A stretch of 64,000 bases of DNA from Fragum whitleyi (GCA_948146395.1 OX411556.1:25527596-25591595), one strand, 5' to 3'. Counted from the stretch's first letter, positions 13,020 to 24,964 are shown. Translations and numbers: made by a program. The notes: generated by a model from the sequence alone, not told the origin.

Positions 13020-13260
13020 ATCGTCGCTACCGTAGCACGTGCCTGTATGAGCGACGCCCCCAGAAGACGGTTAGTTGTTACCGGGGATAGTGCTAGGATA
13101 CATGACGAAACTACTGCTGAGAACCGCTACAGTTCTTCAACGTGCTCGGTGTAAAGCGACGTCTCACGGGACCTCGGTTTAACGTCTCATCCGAAAGATA
13201 TTTAGTTTGTCGGTGCCAGCCCGGGAATCGAACCCACGGGGTCGAACTTCAATGGTCTTG
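13020..13260 (-). mobile_element. tRNA-derived SINE with central conserved domain
   Basis: On the minus strand a B-box GGGTTCGATTCCCGG is followed by CGGATGAGACGTTAAACCG and AGGTCCCGTG, which resembles the central domain shared by several metazoan SINE superfamilies (recognised from memory, unverified). The 5' head is truncated. Confidence 0.65.
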
Positions 13261-14315
13261 AATTACCAACTCATTTATTTTTATACGCTCGTCGAAAAAC
13301 GTCATGTATTTTGTGATCACACCTGGCGTCCGGCCGGAGGACAGTGTCCACTTCTTTGGGACGGAGCATTTCTCTATCACACTACAGTCAATCTATGCTT
13401 AGTTCCAAAAGAAAGTGTGCACTTTTAAATTTTGAATATCTCTGAATTTACACAATCTATCATCATGAAACATCGTATGATTATCCCCAAGAGTATGTAC
13501 AAACGATATTTGAAAACAAAATTTGCGCGATGAGCAAGCATTTTCTGCTAAATTGAGACATTTGATTTTGCATATTTTGCATGTGCATCACGCGTTAGAC
13601 GAATAAATGATCTGAAAGTGCATTCAGTTGAATCTTTACGGCTTTCCTAAGCATGAAATCACATCTTCAATACAATTATGCATGATGCTAGAGCGTGGTT
13701 TGACTACCAATAAACGTCGTTGAACAAAAACGAACCTTGTTAGATTTAGAACATCATTAAAATGATTGAGCATTCACGTTCCAATAGAAATCGAGGTCAT
13801 CATATTGTAAGGTCTTTAATTAGCAATTCTAGATGTCATGGAACGCCATAGCACCATTCAATGATAAGTTACTAGCACAACAACGTAGAAATGTCTTACG
13901 TTGACGTACACGTAACGTCTGCATAAAAGTTAAAACTTTTGTTTGGAAATGGCTGGAAACGGTTATTAAAACTCTATAATGCATCATCTACACATAGCTT
14001 TTACCAAGGAAAAAGTTGTAAGGAGGTCAAATCTCAACAACTTAAGTTCTGCCTGCCATATGTAACATGGGATACTTTATTCAAATATGATTTGACTAAT
14101 AAATTCTTAAGGTCTTGACTAAACTATGGTACAAAATTTCCTCCATAATTTTCCGCTAAATTCGTAAAAATCAAGAGATATGCAAAAAGTGAAAGTGCAC
14201 ACTTTCTTAAGGAACTCAGTATACACGTCCATTAAGCGACCATTTTAAATATTAAACCACCGTTTTCAAAATCCCCTTCTTTTAGTCAAAATATCTTTAA
14301 AAGTAGATACAGTAG
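13261..14315. other. Non-coding, nothing recognised
   Basis: AT-rich sequence with GTGCACTTT motifs at 13415 and 14200 (opposite orientation) but no supported feature. It could be intron of the plus-strand membrane-protein gene. Confidence 0.4.
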
Positions 14316-14738
14316 ATACACCGTGAAATTAACATTTAACTCAATCGAAACCATTCTAAATCGCTCACTCAGCGCTCCATTCATTCATTCCAGACACTCA
14401 CTCAAACCATTCAAAAACGAAACCAAACTCACTGAAAAACATATAACAACAACTTCGTTCAAAATAAAAATAGCTTGGAAAAAATCGGGATTTAAGTTAC
14501 TTTATTGAAATTGTAAGCTTCTGATAGGTTCTTGAAGAAATAGGGATCTATCTTTAGAACTTGTATGCATATTTAATTAAAGGGAGGTAATCAATATTGC
14601 TAAATTTGTTCATCCTGAACAAAATTTGCAATACTTGATTACCTCCCATTAAATTCACTCAAAAGTCGCTCCACACATTCATTCAATTTCATTCCTAAAT
14701 CATTCCATAATCATTCACCTTGTCAATTTCACGATGTT
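14316..14738. repeat. MITE-like repeat with CATTC-rich interior and hairpin
   Basis: CCGTGAAATTAACATT and GTCAATTTCACGATG ends, many CACTC/CATTC motifs, and a hairpin with arms AAAGGGAGGTAATCA and TGATTACCTCCC. A related, inverted copy lies at about 21120-21475. Confidence 0.55.
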
Positions 14739-15252
14739 GTTAATTGTATTGTTGGTCTAAAAATTATAATGAAAACGAATTCTATTTTGTTCAAACTCAC
14801 CAGAATCGTCTCAGTGAAACGATTCTATTGAGTTTTAACAACATAGGATTATTGAGAATTTCGCAATAATATGCGAATTCAATAAAAAAAAGTGTTTCTT
14901 ATAAGTAAGCAAAACGTATATTAAGCGGCCATTTTCTGTAACGGCCACTTTTTTGTGGTCCCGCTAGTGGTCGCTTAAAACAAGATTTATTGTATATCCC
15001 AATTGACTTGATACTTGGAATTTATGATCCTCCCATGATTTAGGAGTGAAGTGGACAAGTACAACAACTGTAACTATATTACTTCTTTTATTAGTTGTTA
15101 TTACTTATTTCCCCTTTTTACCATACGTTGACATTTAGCAGTGTATAACCCGAATTCGCTTTCGTGAGCAGTGATCAGAGTGCAATTGTATACAACCCAC
15201 AGGTCAAATTAGCGAATTCGACTTGTAATGGGCGTATAATTCATTATTATTG

Positions 15253-15604
15253 CCCTGGCAGGTCGGAGCCAAAGTAAAGGGTCGTCGACTTAAGGTTAAG
15301 GTAGATCAGCCTTTTTCATAATTACTTACTTCTATAGAGAGTGAACATGAATAACTCGGGACCTTAAATCGTAGGTTCGTAACCAAACTCTTGTAACTTC
15401 AGCTTTTTCAAGCTGAAGTTACGAGGCTTTGGTAACTCAACGATGAATTTTTTTCAGTTTCTCTAGGCACGTAAATCCTTTAGGTTTTAGGACACAGTAA
15501 TTTACACGCGTAAACGATAATTGCTGACAAACTTTTGAAAGAACCCAAAATCTAGAAAAGTAAACTCGCCAAATTACGTCACGGCTAAGTCAAGCCCTTC
15601 CAGT
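15253..15604. mobile_element. MITE family J, about 100 bp upstream of the transmembrane exon
   Basis: CCTGGCAGGTCGGAGCC, hairpin TAACTTCAGC...GCTGAAGTTA at 15408-15421, and AAACTCGCCAAATTACGTCA then CGGCTAAG as in 10044-10327. Confidence 0.72.
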
Positions 15605-15708
15605 TGAATAATAACGTAGAATATCTGACAATGACAATTTGTCCCCTTGATTTTATTATAATGTAAACATTTTTGTTAAAATCTTTTTCAATTATCATAT
15701 TTTTACAG

Positions 15709-15800
15709 GGCAGCTATTGCATTAGGGCTGATCTTTATCATAACATGTATGATCTGTGTCTTCAAGAAGAGACGTGCGGAGTCGGCCAAGAGGCCAAAAG
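15709..15800 (+). CDS. Unidentified membrane protein, transmembrane exon
   Basis: A 92-nt exon with acceptor CATATTTTTACAG (AG 15707-15708) and donor GTAGGC at 15801. The open frame reads AAIALGLIFIITCMICVF followed by KKRRAESAKRPK: one transmembrane helix and a basic stop-transfer signal, so the C-terminus should face the cytoplasm (positive-inside rule). Its last base G joins GT of the exon at 16365 to give Gly. It looks like the membrane-anchor exon of a type I single-pass protein. No family is recognised, because the extracellular exons were not identified in the window. Confidence 0.75.
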
Positions 15801-16044
15801 GTAGGCTTATCTGCATTGACCGTCTCAAATGACGGAAAAATGTCAACATATTAATTTATCATCTTCCCTTCACAAAACGTGTCATTGGGATTCCTCCTTA
15901 GAATAATTTCATACATCATACCGAGTCATTAACACTCCGCCCCCGGTTTACAACAAAATTGGGAGGGTGGTAATACTTTATCGGCAGCTTTATATTCAGG
16001 CTAATTTTAGTTCCAAAGCAATAGCTCGTTGGTGAGAGACCAAA

Positions 16045-16120
16045 GCGATGGCTCAGGACGAAACAGTTGTAACTCCCTATATGTTTATAGGAAGTTACAA
16101 GCGTTTCGCACTGAGCCAAC
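16045..16120. repeat. Foldback hairpin, family E
   Basis: GTTGTAACTCCCTATATG and ATAGGAAGTTACAAGCG between GCTCAGGACGAAAC and GTTTCGCACTGAGCC. It lies in the intron of the membrane-protein gene. Confidence 0.65.
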
Positions 16121-16364
16121 GAAATATCGAACCAACAGCCAATTACAGCTGTAGATACGATAGTTTAGTCACCCAACGATGATGTTCATGCAAATTATTG
16201 TTATTCTGAAGTGAAAGTGAAAATAGAATAATAATACGATATTTTAAAGAAAACTGAGAGATTTGGAATGCCGGAATTCCTCGTAACTAAACCATTTACT
16301 AAAAATCTAAATTTAGCCATTGAGTGATATGTTAAACATGTCACGTGTTTCTTTGTAACTTCAG

Positions 16365-16549
16365 GTAAAACTGGCAAGCAGAATATGGCAAACGTCTTTA
16401 ATGTCGTCGTGGTAAACGACAGAAAAATATTCAACCCAAAGATGGCGGGGAAAGCCAAGAGATTAGAAGTGAAGCCATTGCTTAGAGTCAGCGAAAGCTC
16501 CTGTGGCTCGGACCAGCATGACTTTGTTCTACCAAAAACCAGTGTGTAG
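16365..16549 (+). CDS. Unidentified membrane protein, terminal cytoplasmic exon
   Basis: Acceptor TTTCTTTGTAACTTCAG lies at 16348-16364, and the frame continues from the exon at 15800. It encodes GKTGKQNMANVFNVVVVNDR, KIFNPKMAGKAKRLEVKPLL and RVSESSCGSDQHDFVLPKTS then V and TAG (16547-16549), a 60-residue basic cytoplasmic tail. RVSES resembles a basophilic-kinase site. A polyA signal AATAAA follows at 16596. Upstream exons should lie in 1-15700 or beyond the left edge. I could not link any confidently. Confidence 0.75.
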
Positions 16550-16595
16550 ATCGGGATCGAAAATTGGAGCAGATTGGGAAAAAATCTTCATTTAA

Positions 16596-16601
16596 AATAA
16601 A
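16596..16601 (+). promoter_or_regulatory. Polyadenylation signal AATAAA
   Basis: AATAAA sits 47 nt after the TAG stop of the membrane-protein terminal exon, followed by a T-rich and GT-containing stretch, as expected for a cleavage site. Confidence 0.6.
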
Positions 16602-16779
16602 AGTGTATTGTTCATAATTTTTTTTGTATTGACCGTTTTTTTTAACTAAGAAACCAGCCCTGCGTTCAGGGTGCGAATACTTATAGTTCCGCAAGAAAGA
16701 GTGGGGTTCGAGAAATCGTTATCTCCTATCATTTTCAATGTAAAATTGATCTTTGATCACTCACTTTTGCACAATTGCA

Positions 16780-16880
16780 GGTCTATAGCCAATTTTTCCC
16801 CGCTTTGCACGCAAGTGAAAGTGTAAAGCGGGGAATAATTGGTTTACTTTTTGCACCGTTTTGTGATCCTGAACGCAGGG
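16780..16880. repeat. Short repeat with CCCCGCTTTGCAC palindrome
   Basis: CCCCGCTTTGCACGCAAGTG and GTGTAAAGCGGGG form a hairpin, followed by CCTGAACGCAGGGCTG. Related pieces are at 4020-4050, 4320-4430 and 24850-24900. Confidence 0.55.
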
Positions 16881-17091
16881 CTGTCTGCATATAATATTGA
16901 ATCCAATTACGGATTGTCTGCGTACGGTCGCAAAAATGTCGTAATTCTGCGTACCGCATATGCACAAACTCCAAAAGATTTAACACTTATCCGAGTTTCC
17001 GCAGAGTTTATTTTTGAAAGGCATGCGTGAACACAAAGACACTTTCCATATTCGCTCGAGTTTTGCAGCAGAGACCCAAGCATCTGGGCCC

Positions 17092-17329
17092 GAGGTTATA
17101 ATTTTTTTCTCATTCTCAATTCAAAATTTTCTCAAATTTCAATTTCAGATAAAATCCGTAATTCTGTTTTAATACTCATTTTAACGTATTAACATAAAAG
17201 ATAATATTAATAAGTTGTTATGAATAACAACTTATTAATATTGTTTTTTATTTTGATACATTAATTTAAATTCAAAATTGAAAAATTCTCAGTTGAGCCT
17301 GAGAAAAGTTTAATAACCTCGGGCCCTGA
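17092..17329. mobile_element. MITE with TIR TGGGCCCGAGGTTAT
   Basis: TGGGCCCGAGGTTATAA and TTAATAACCTCGGGCCCTGA frame an AT-rich interior with palindrome ATAAGTTGTTATGAATAACA then ACTTAT. A lone end of the same type is at 3217-3234. Confidence 0.72.
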
Positions 17330-17340
17330 TACAATTGTGC

Positions 17341-17567
17341 TTAACCCTTTGCTGTTTAATCCCTGCTTTTTACGTGCCTGTGATTTTACGATTGAGAAAA
17401 CATTGTGAAAAAAGAAGAAATTGCTTCTGACAAGCAATTTCTTCTTTTTCCACACCATTTCTACCCTACTGAATGTTATTTTTCAAATTAAATCCACTTT
17501 AAATTTTCGTCTGCAAAACCTTTGAATTTGGACAGGTCCAAAATTTTGTAAAACAGGAAAGGGTTAA
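17341..17567 (-). mobile_element. MITE family A, intact termini
   Basis: TTAA at both edges, terminal inverted repeats CCCTTTGCTGTTT and AAACAGGAAAGGG, and a central palindrome at 17415-17446. This is the best copy for defining the ends. Confidence 0.88.
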
Positions 17568-17708
17568 ATACGCACAAAGACATAAATAGGAATATTGTTT
17601 GTACGCCAAGTATTTTACATTCTCAACTGAAGTTTTTGTACATGTACAAACAGAAAAAGTCCCCAAATGTGTTTACAAACGCAAAATCTCATGTTTTGGA
17701 ATCTTTAC

Positions 17709-17902
17709 TTAGAATGATGAAACACGAATATTGACACAAACATACGCTAATATTCCAATTAAAAAGATTTTTCGACCGAACGCAGATATTCCGAAAATGG
17801 ATGAAGTATTAGCTCCAGTCTGCTTTTTGTCAACCATGTATATAACGATGGCTACAATTGGTAGAATAATTTGTCTCGTCCAATCAGGACACTCGTTAAA
17901 AT
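17709..17902 (-). CDS. Candidate terminal exon with two hydrophobic helices, unassigned
   Basis: The minus-strand frame reads DFNECPDWTRQIILPIVAIV, IYMVDKKQTGANTSSIFGIS, then a second hydrophobic stretch IFLIGILAYVCVNI and a stop at 17709. Two helices separated by a polar loop look protein-like. The acceptor before it (AATCAAAG) lacks a pyrimidine tract, and its phase does not match the candidate at 19466. It would be convergent with the plus-strand membrane-protein gene ending at 16549. Confidence 0.22.
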
Positions 17903-18375
17903 CTTTGATTGTTATAAGACTGGTTGTTAAATACATTTTATATAATACAAATGGGAGTAATTTATTGTAATCTATTAAAAAATATTATTGAAATATTTGG
18001 AAATTGATTAACATTTATATTTTCTTTAAAGTTTATTATTGAAAAGTGAAAAATCTCAAAGACTTTGAGGAACAAAAAAAAAGAAACAATTAAAGTTGAT
18101 GTGCGTTTTATAAACACATCGGAATCTGGGTCGAAGATTTTGATGGTGTTGTCGTTTTTGCTGTTTTTTGTTTACCATTTTTTATTTTTAGATATAACTT
18201 TATTTTCGTGTTATTCTCATTTTTGTTTCAAAGATCTGAATTTAAATTTTGTAAGAACGCATCAAATTTCTCTGACTAGTGAATGAATATTCAAAATGGA
18301 ATTATTTGCGGTACCTATACATATTCAACTTCTAGGTTCATTTAACCGCAATCTAGCAAGCTTAAAAGTTGTGAA

Positions 18376-18603
18376 ATAACCCTTTGCTGTTTAATCCCTG
18401 CTTTTTACGTGCCTGTGATTTTATGATTGAGAAAACATTGTGAAAAAAGAAGAAATTGCTTCTGACAAGCAATTTCTTCTTTTTCCACACCATTTTCTAC
18501 CCTACTGAATGGTTATTTTTCAAATTAAATCCACTTTAAATTTTTGTCTGCAAAACCTTTGAATTTGGACAGGTCCAAAATTTTGTAAAACAGGAAAGTG
18601 ATA
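18376..18603 (-). mobile_element. MITE family A
   Basis: About 800 bp from the copy at 17341 and nearly identical internally. The right terminal repeat has decayed (AGGAAAGTGATAA). Confidence 0.83.
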
Positions 18604-18981
18604 AACTGTTTTGAAAAAAAAAAAACAAAAAAAAAAAAAACGTTTGATTCGTCTTTCAGTTGTCCGTTTCTACTTCTGGTTGTTTTTCAGATTTCCGTGC
18701 GCTTTTAACGTTAATTCGTTTGTATCTATTGTATTTGTTTCATATTGTCAATTTGTATGGTTGAGGGTTTGTTATATTTACCGCATAGCTTTAAAAACGC
18801 CACATGTATAATTCACATTTTCTCGCGCATATCGATATAGATCTTTTCTTTTCAATAAATAATGTTTTGCAGTGATTTTACTCGTTTGTTGTTATTTATT
18901 ATGATTCCACAACATTAGGAATTAAAGCCGATCTTAAGTGAAATGGACAATATTATCGATAGTTTCATTAAAATGAATCAA

Positions 18982-19180
18982 TTAACCCTTTCCTGTTTTA
19001 CAAAATTTTGGACCTGTCCAAATTCAAAGGTGTTATAGACGAAAATTTAAAGTGGATTTAATTTGAAAAATAACCATTCAGTAGGGTAGAAAATAGTGTG
19101 GAAAAATAAGAAATTGCTAGTCAGGAGCAATTTCTTCTTTTTTCACACTGTTTTCTCAAACATAAAATCACAGGCACGTA
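18982..19180 (+). mobile_element. MITE family A, 3' truncated
   Basis: TTAACCCTTTCCTGTTTTAC through the hairpin, lost after CACAGGCACGTAA. Confidence 0.8.
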
Positions 19181-19465
19181 ATCAAAGGCCTGAAAGGCCT
19201 GAATGCAGTCAGGATGGAACAATATTTGAGTATTGAAATATTTCAATTATAACACATTCTCTGAAATCTAAGGCTAAAATCTACACTTCAGATCTTCGGC
19301 CTTCTTTTCTGACCTTTCATTCCAAAATATTGCCTTATTCACGCTAAGAGCCCTTGCTTTTGATGAAAAGAGCACTCCTTGGAGGGCCAATGCTTTACTG
19401 CAAGGTCAGAATAATAATATAAAAATAATAAGGGCTTAATTCTTATATCTTCCATTGTCATCCAC

Positions 19466-19525
19466 CTTGATAAAAAGGATAGCTCCTGTGATGGCTAATA
19501 CCCATGCCGAGTTAACAGAAAATAA
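19466..19525 (-). CDS. Candidate transmembrane exon, unassigned
   Basis: A 60-nt stretch bounded by a good acceptor (GTTTTATGTCTGTAG) and a possible donor (AAG|GTGGAT). In phase 0 it encodes LFSVNSAWVLAITGAILFIK, a hydrophobic helix. Such a short match can arise by chance, and no adjacent phase-compatible exon was found. Confidence 0.25.
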
Positions 19526-19640
19526 CTACAGACATAAAACAACCCCAAAAATTGCACTCAAGTCAACAAATCAATACGAAATTGTTAACTACCTAACTCT
19601 GCTATTCTCTTTTTTTTTATTCACAATGAACATGTCATAA

Positions 19641-20529
19641 CGTTGGGTTTCTCACCATACTTTAGTCAGTAATATCTGTCAAGTAAGTAGGGGAGAAAAC
19701 CCCGCTTTTCTTTGGTTTTTAGATCGGCAAAAGTCACTTGCTCGCCTGCTAAAATTCCAGAGGGACATATTTCCGGAGATTGTGAAATATGGACCTGGCA
19801 CCTGTGAAATCGGCCCGGGTTCATTAGAATCTATTTCTATATTTACTTTTGCCTTCTTTTCGGGAGACCCGGCGAAAAAGTTATAATTTGTCTTTGATCG
19901 CCTTTAATCTTGATTTATTCATGTAAACATAGAATGGTTCCCGATTTATTGGATTTCCGATAACACAGCACCGACTATCATAACGCTGTGCGGGGTACCA
20001 TAAAGATTTTTATTTTGGAATAGGCCAAAACGGCAAGTCGTCGCGGAACTCCGATTTTCGTCGATGTCGTATTTTAAGATTCAGTGCGACGTAGGGCCCA
20101 TCCTTTTGATTTTTATTCGCAGTCTACAACTTTTTAGTTCAAATCGCGCGGCCTTGGCAGAACCCCAACACCGAATTTCAAAATAAACGATAAACCTGTC
20201 TGAGTAAGGGAAATAACTCCTACTAAATGCATTCCCTTTAAAAAACGGTCGCTGACTACTTTCGATTTCGTGTTTACTTTTCGGCGCCGTTCAAAATCGT
20301 TTTTCCCCGGAATTTTGATGTCCAAATTCGTAATACGGAAATATGGCTTTGAAATCGGAATTGTTCACAAAAATCTAGGCAGCTAGAATTCAGTCTGATA
20401 TTATTTTCGCGGGCTGAAAATCATTAATGGGTTTACTTTTTCACGCTCATGGATTTATTCGAATTCGGTGTTGTGAGGATCCGATTGCCGGCGACCACTA
20501 TATGCAAGTCAGACTTTCAGTCTGACTGC
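19641..20529. other. GC-richer island of unknown nature
   Basis: CpG-containing sequence (CGCGGAACTCCGATTTTCGT, GGCGCCGTTC) unlike its AT-rich surroundings. CCGATTT-like motifs recall the transposon at 6660-7956, so it may be a decayed relative or a promoter region. No convincing frame. Confidence 0.3.
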
Positions 20530-20560
20530 ATAAAAATCAGGGATTAAACAGCAAAGGGTC
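20530..20560 (+). mobile_element. MITE family A terminal fragment
   Basis: Only the right end remains (ATCAGGGATTAAACAGCAAA then GGGTCAA). Confidence 0.6.
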
Positions 20561-21119
20561 AATATATCATTCAATCCTCAATTTAGACAATGCTCGATCA
20601 ATTATCGATATTCAGGGGGAAAATAGCCCTGTGATTTGGGATCCTGGATTTTACACCGAGATGAAATACGCATGTCTTTAAAAGTCATCTTCTCTAAAAC
20701 CATGAAGCTTTAACCTACGATTTTTGACAAATTGTTTTCGCCCTTTTACTTAAAATGTCAACTTGATAGTAAACCCTATGATGTGAGAGCCAGGGTATAA
20801 CATATAACAGAAATAAAGAATAAAATAAAAAAATGTACCTTTAACTGTTTAGCGAAATGTTTACATTTTGCATGACAAATAACAAAGACCGTTTAGCATG
20901 AAAATCAGGTTTGTTTTCCATCTTCAAATAAGCCATTTATTGAGGAATCCTGGATTTAAACAAACAAATATAGAATGTAGCACCGAGTATCTTCTGTTTG
21001 GGAACAATTTTGCCAATATAATTTCTTTATGTGCCAAGCAAATCACTGTAAATTACTTTCAGATCGTTATAAGGTTTTTATTGTTGAAATAAAAAAGGAA
21101 TATTTCGGATTGATTTCGG

Positions 21120-21475
21120 AAGGACAATGAATGAGTAGGAGCAGCGAGTGAATGACTTTCATGGGAGGAACAACATGATCGAGAATTATTTACCTCCCTT
21201 TAATGAAAACTACGTACACGTTTCTGATTTTGTGTCTTTCATGATAAATCAGACACTAAAAATCAACGATAGCCAATAAAAGCATGCAATTATTTGGCCA
21301 ATTTGATTGAAATTATAACCAGCTTGAACGATTTAGAAGCATTTTTTGAAAAATTTGAAAAAAATGAGCGAATTGAGTGATATGAGTGAGTGTTTTGAAT
21401 GAGTGTATGGAGCTTAGAGCGAGCGATTTGGTATGTTTTTGACCGAGGTGAATGTCAATTTCACGATGTTACTAA
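21120..21475. repeat. MITE-like repeat related to 14316-14738
   Basis: GAATGAGT motifs, TTATTTACCTCCCTTTAATG and the end GTCAATTTCACGATG match the other copy. Confidence 0.5.
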
Positions 21476-21754
21476 CTGTACACTGAAATCGCATCAGAAA
21501 TACCGGAGATAAAGACATCATTCTAAATCTATAGACATACATTCTACACAACTTGTTAGACATTGGTATACAAAACTGAATCACAGAAACTTTCAATCTT
21601 ACATTTGATGTTGTATCCTTTTGTTGTTTGATCCAAATTACGCCAAAGAGAAATTACAGAAAGTCTTTTGAAACTTGGGACTCACATACCAAGGAGAGAG
21701 AGATGTACGATGTAGGATCGTCAAAGTCCTCTTGTCGCTGAAACGAGACGATTA

Positions 21755-21990
21755 GCTTGGTGCAACCAACAGTAAATTTAGTTTCGATTTGCGACCAAAA
21801 TCTTAACTTGGCGCAACCGTCAATACTCAACATAGTGTCGATTTGCGACAAAAATCTTAACATGGGGCAACCGTCAGTTCTCAACATAGTATCGATTTTC
21901 GGCCAAAGTCTTAATTTGGTGCAAACGTGAGTACCCAACATAGTGTCGATTTCCGACCAAAATCTTAGCTTGGCGCAACCGTCTGCGTTG
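21755..21990 (-). repeat. 54-bp minisatellite
   Basis: About 4.5 units with period 54 (CGATTT at 21785, 21839, 21893, 21947). Because 54 is a multiple of three the minus strand stays open as repeated 18-residue units (KLRFWSQIDTML). I see no sign that it is translated. Confidence 0.8.
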
Positions 21991-22542
21991 AGAATCAGAA
22001 AAGTTTTTTTAATCTCAGGCCCAGAGTTTGTACTAGCTTTCAAATTCATTGACCCCTTCAGGGTCGATACTGTTATACAAGGGATCAAAGCAATCAAATT
22101 AGTAGAACATAATTAAATATATTTCATTTCTTCGTCGCCTTCATACATTTATGAGAGATTCATATGAAATATGAATACATGTATCTTAATATGAAGAAAA
22201 CAAAATTTAGTTCTAATACATTTATAATTAACAATATCAATGTGTTTACCAAAAATACATAGAGTTAAAATAAACCCTCTGACGGTGAATTTTGGGGGTC
22301 AAAAAGGATATTGAAGATTTTTGGGTCAAAAGACTGATTAAAGAGTCAAACACGTACTCTGTGTTTGTATCTTTAGCGTCAATACAAATTTTACCGAGCC
22401 CAGCGTGCACGATTAGATCCACTTGAACATATAATAGAGCTCAGAACCAACTTGTACTTTCACTTTCTTGTTAAAGAAAAATTATAATCGTCTGAAACAG
22501 GTAAAACCAACTTAGATATATTCTCGGCTAATTTTGATAAAA

Positions 22543-24201
22543 ACAAGTGCATGTCGTATTGCGATGCAATACAGGAGTCCGCCACCGGATAACCAAAAAT
22601 CCTCTCTTATAATATATCTCCTATTACTAGTTCTATAACTGTAAAAGTTTAAAGGTGCTAGCACTTATAGTTTAGGAGATATGATCCGGACAAGAATGTA
22701 AGACTAAAAACAACCAAGGGCAATAACTCAAAAAGTGGACATGGCAGAGTAACAGTTCTTGTACATGACAATTGACCTCGATAAGATCTATCAGCGTACA
22801 AAGTTTAAAGGTGCTAGCACTTATGGTTTAGGAGATATGATCCAGACAAGCATGTAAGGGTAAAAACAACAAAGGGCAATAACTCAAAAAGTGGGCCTGG
22901 CGGAATAACAGTTCTTGTACATGACACTTCTCCTCGATGAGATCTATAAGTGTACAAAGTTTGAAGTTGCTAGCACACATAGTTTAGGAGATATGATCCG
23001 GACAAGAATGCAAGGATAAAAACAACAAAGGGCAATAACTCAAAAAGTGGACATGGCAGAGTAACAGTTCTTGTACATGACACTTGTCCTCGATAAGATC
23101 TATCAGCGTACAAAGTTTTAAGGTGCTAGCACTTATAGTTTAGGAGATATGATCCAGACAAGAATGTAAGGGTTAAAACAACAAAGGGAAATAACTCAAA
23201 AAAAGGGTGTGGCAGAGTAACGGTTCTTGAACATTACACTCCTCTTCAATGCGATCTATCAGCGTACGTAGTTTGAAGTTGCTAGCACTTATAGTTAAGG
23301 AGATATGATTCGGACAAGAATGTAAGGGTAAAAACAACAAAGGGCAATAACTCAAAAAGTGGGTGTGGCAGAGTTATGGATCTTGAACATGACACTTCGC
23401 CTCAATGAGATCTATAAGTGTACAAAGTTTGAAGTTGCTAGCACACATAGTTTAGGAGATATGTTCCGGACAAGAATGTAAGGGTAAAAACAACAAAGGG
23501 CAATAACTCAAAAAGTGGGCTTGGCAGAGTAACGGTTCTTAAATATGACACTTCTCCTCAATGAGATCTATAAGTGTACAAGGTTTGAAGTTGCTAGCAC
23601 ACATAGTTTAGGAGATATGATCCGGACAAGAATGTAAGGGTAAAAACAACAAAGAGCAATAACTCAAAAAGTGGACGTGGCAGAGTAATGGTTCTTGAAC
23701 ATGACACTTCTCCTTAATGAGATCTATAAGTGTACAAAGTTTGAAGTTGCTAGCACTCATAGTTTAGGAGATATGTTCCGGACAAGAATGTAAGGGTAAA
23801 AACAACAAAGGGCAATAACTCAAAAAGTGGGCGTGGCAGATTAATGGTTCTTGAATATGACACTTCTCCTAAATGAGATCTATAAGTGTACAAAGTTTGA
23901 AGTTGCTAGAACACATAGTTTAGGAGATATATTCCGGACAAGAATTTAAGGGTAAAAACAACAAAGGGCAATAACTCAAAAAGTGGGCGTGGCAGAGTAA
24001 CGGTTCTTGAACATGACACTCCTCTTCAATGAGATCTATAAGTGTACCAAGTTTGAAGTTGCTAGCACATATGGTTTAGAAGATATAGCCCGGACAAAAG
24101 CGTGACGGACAGACGGACAGACGGACGGACGGACAGACGGACAGACAGACGGAATCGAGCAAACCTATAGTCCCCCAACCGGTAACCGGTGGGGGACTAA
24201 T
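22543..24201 (+). mobile_element. Helentron-like array element (156-bp monomers)
   Basis: 5' ACAAGTG, hairpin GTATTGCGATGCAATAC, subterminal CCGCCACCGG. About ten monomers of 156 bp follow (GGAGAT at 22675, 22831, 22987, 23143...). The microsatellite of ACGG/ACAG runs 24105-24150, and the 3' hairpin CCAACCGGTAACCGGTGGGG ends ACTAATAA. The core is homologous to 41010-45705. Confidence 0.85.
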
Positions 24202-24230
24202 AAATGGCTTCTTAGAACAATGACTAATCA

Positions 24231-24297
24231 CGAGGCCAGTGCAACACTATTGTAAGTGCATATAAATGTATAGCAACTTACAATAGTGTTGCCCTGG
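24231..24297. repeat. Palindrome
   Basis: GGCCAGTGCAACACTATTGT and ACAATAGTGTTGCCCTGGCC form a stem with a ~25-nt loop, directly after the array element ending at 24201. Confidence 0.7.
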
Positions 24298-24964
24298 CCC
24301 ATCGAATTTAATGCATTTCCAACATTGAACGTTACGTAAAAGTTGGAATCCAAGGATTTCTTGTTTCATTTTCGATTTGTCAATTAATCATAAAATTGTA
24401 GAGCTTGATTTACAGAAGTAACAAATTTTAGATTTTGGACCCAAATATTACAACGTTCATTTTTCGATGGGTCAATTGGTCATACAATTGTACACCTGGA
24501 CTGGCAAAAGTTATATTCGGATTTTGGATCCAAATATTTCAACATTTATTTCAAAATATGTTATCCAACTCCTATATTGTGAGCACTCGATTCAATGAAG
24601 GGTCTCGTCGAATAACAATTTTTAAGAATGGCTTTGTTTCCCTCATCTTGATCCCTTGAATGGCATATTTTAACTATCTTGCAAATCATATCTTGCATTT
24701 TCGGTTGACCACGATACAATCAGCAAGTGCATGACATATCTTACAAATTTCACATGCGCGCTAAGCAAAGACTCTGGACAGCCTGCGCATCCACAGAGTC
24801 TGGTCAGCCCTGCGTTCAAAATGAAAACGAAAGCAAAATAGATTTCAAAATTAAACCTCGCTTTGCACGTGTGTGCACGTACAAAGCGGGGTATCATTTC
24901 AAAACGTTCACAAAACGTTTTTAAATCTTTGACGCAGTGCAGATTCTTTACTATGCGCTCTATC

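Noticed and set aside
13207..13428. 73-codon plus-strand frame as a gene
   Set aside because: It starts inside the SINE at 13020-13260 and runs into non-coding sequence.
21654..22097. 147-codon frame as a gene
   Set aside because: The repeated part is a 54-bp minisatellite and the flanks show no motif or splice signal.
22600..24100. CRISPR-like array
   Set aside because: Units are contiguous 156-bp monomers with no unique spacers, in a eukaryotic genome.
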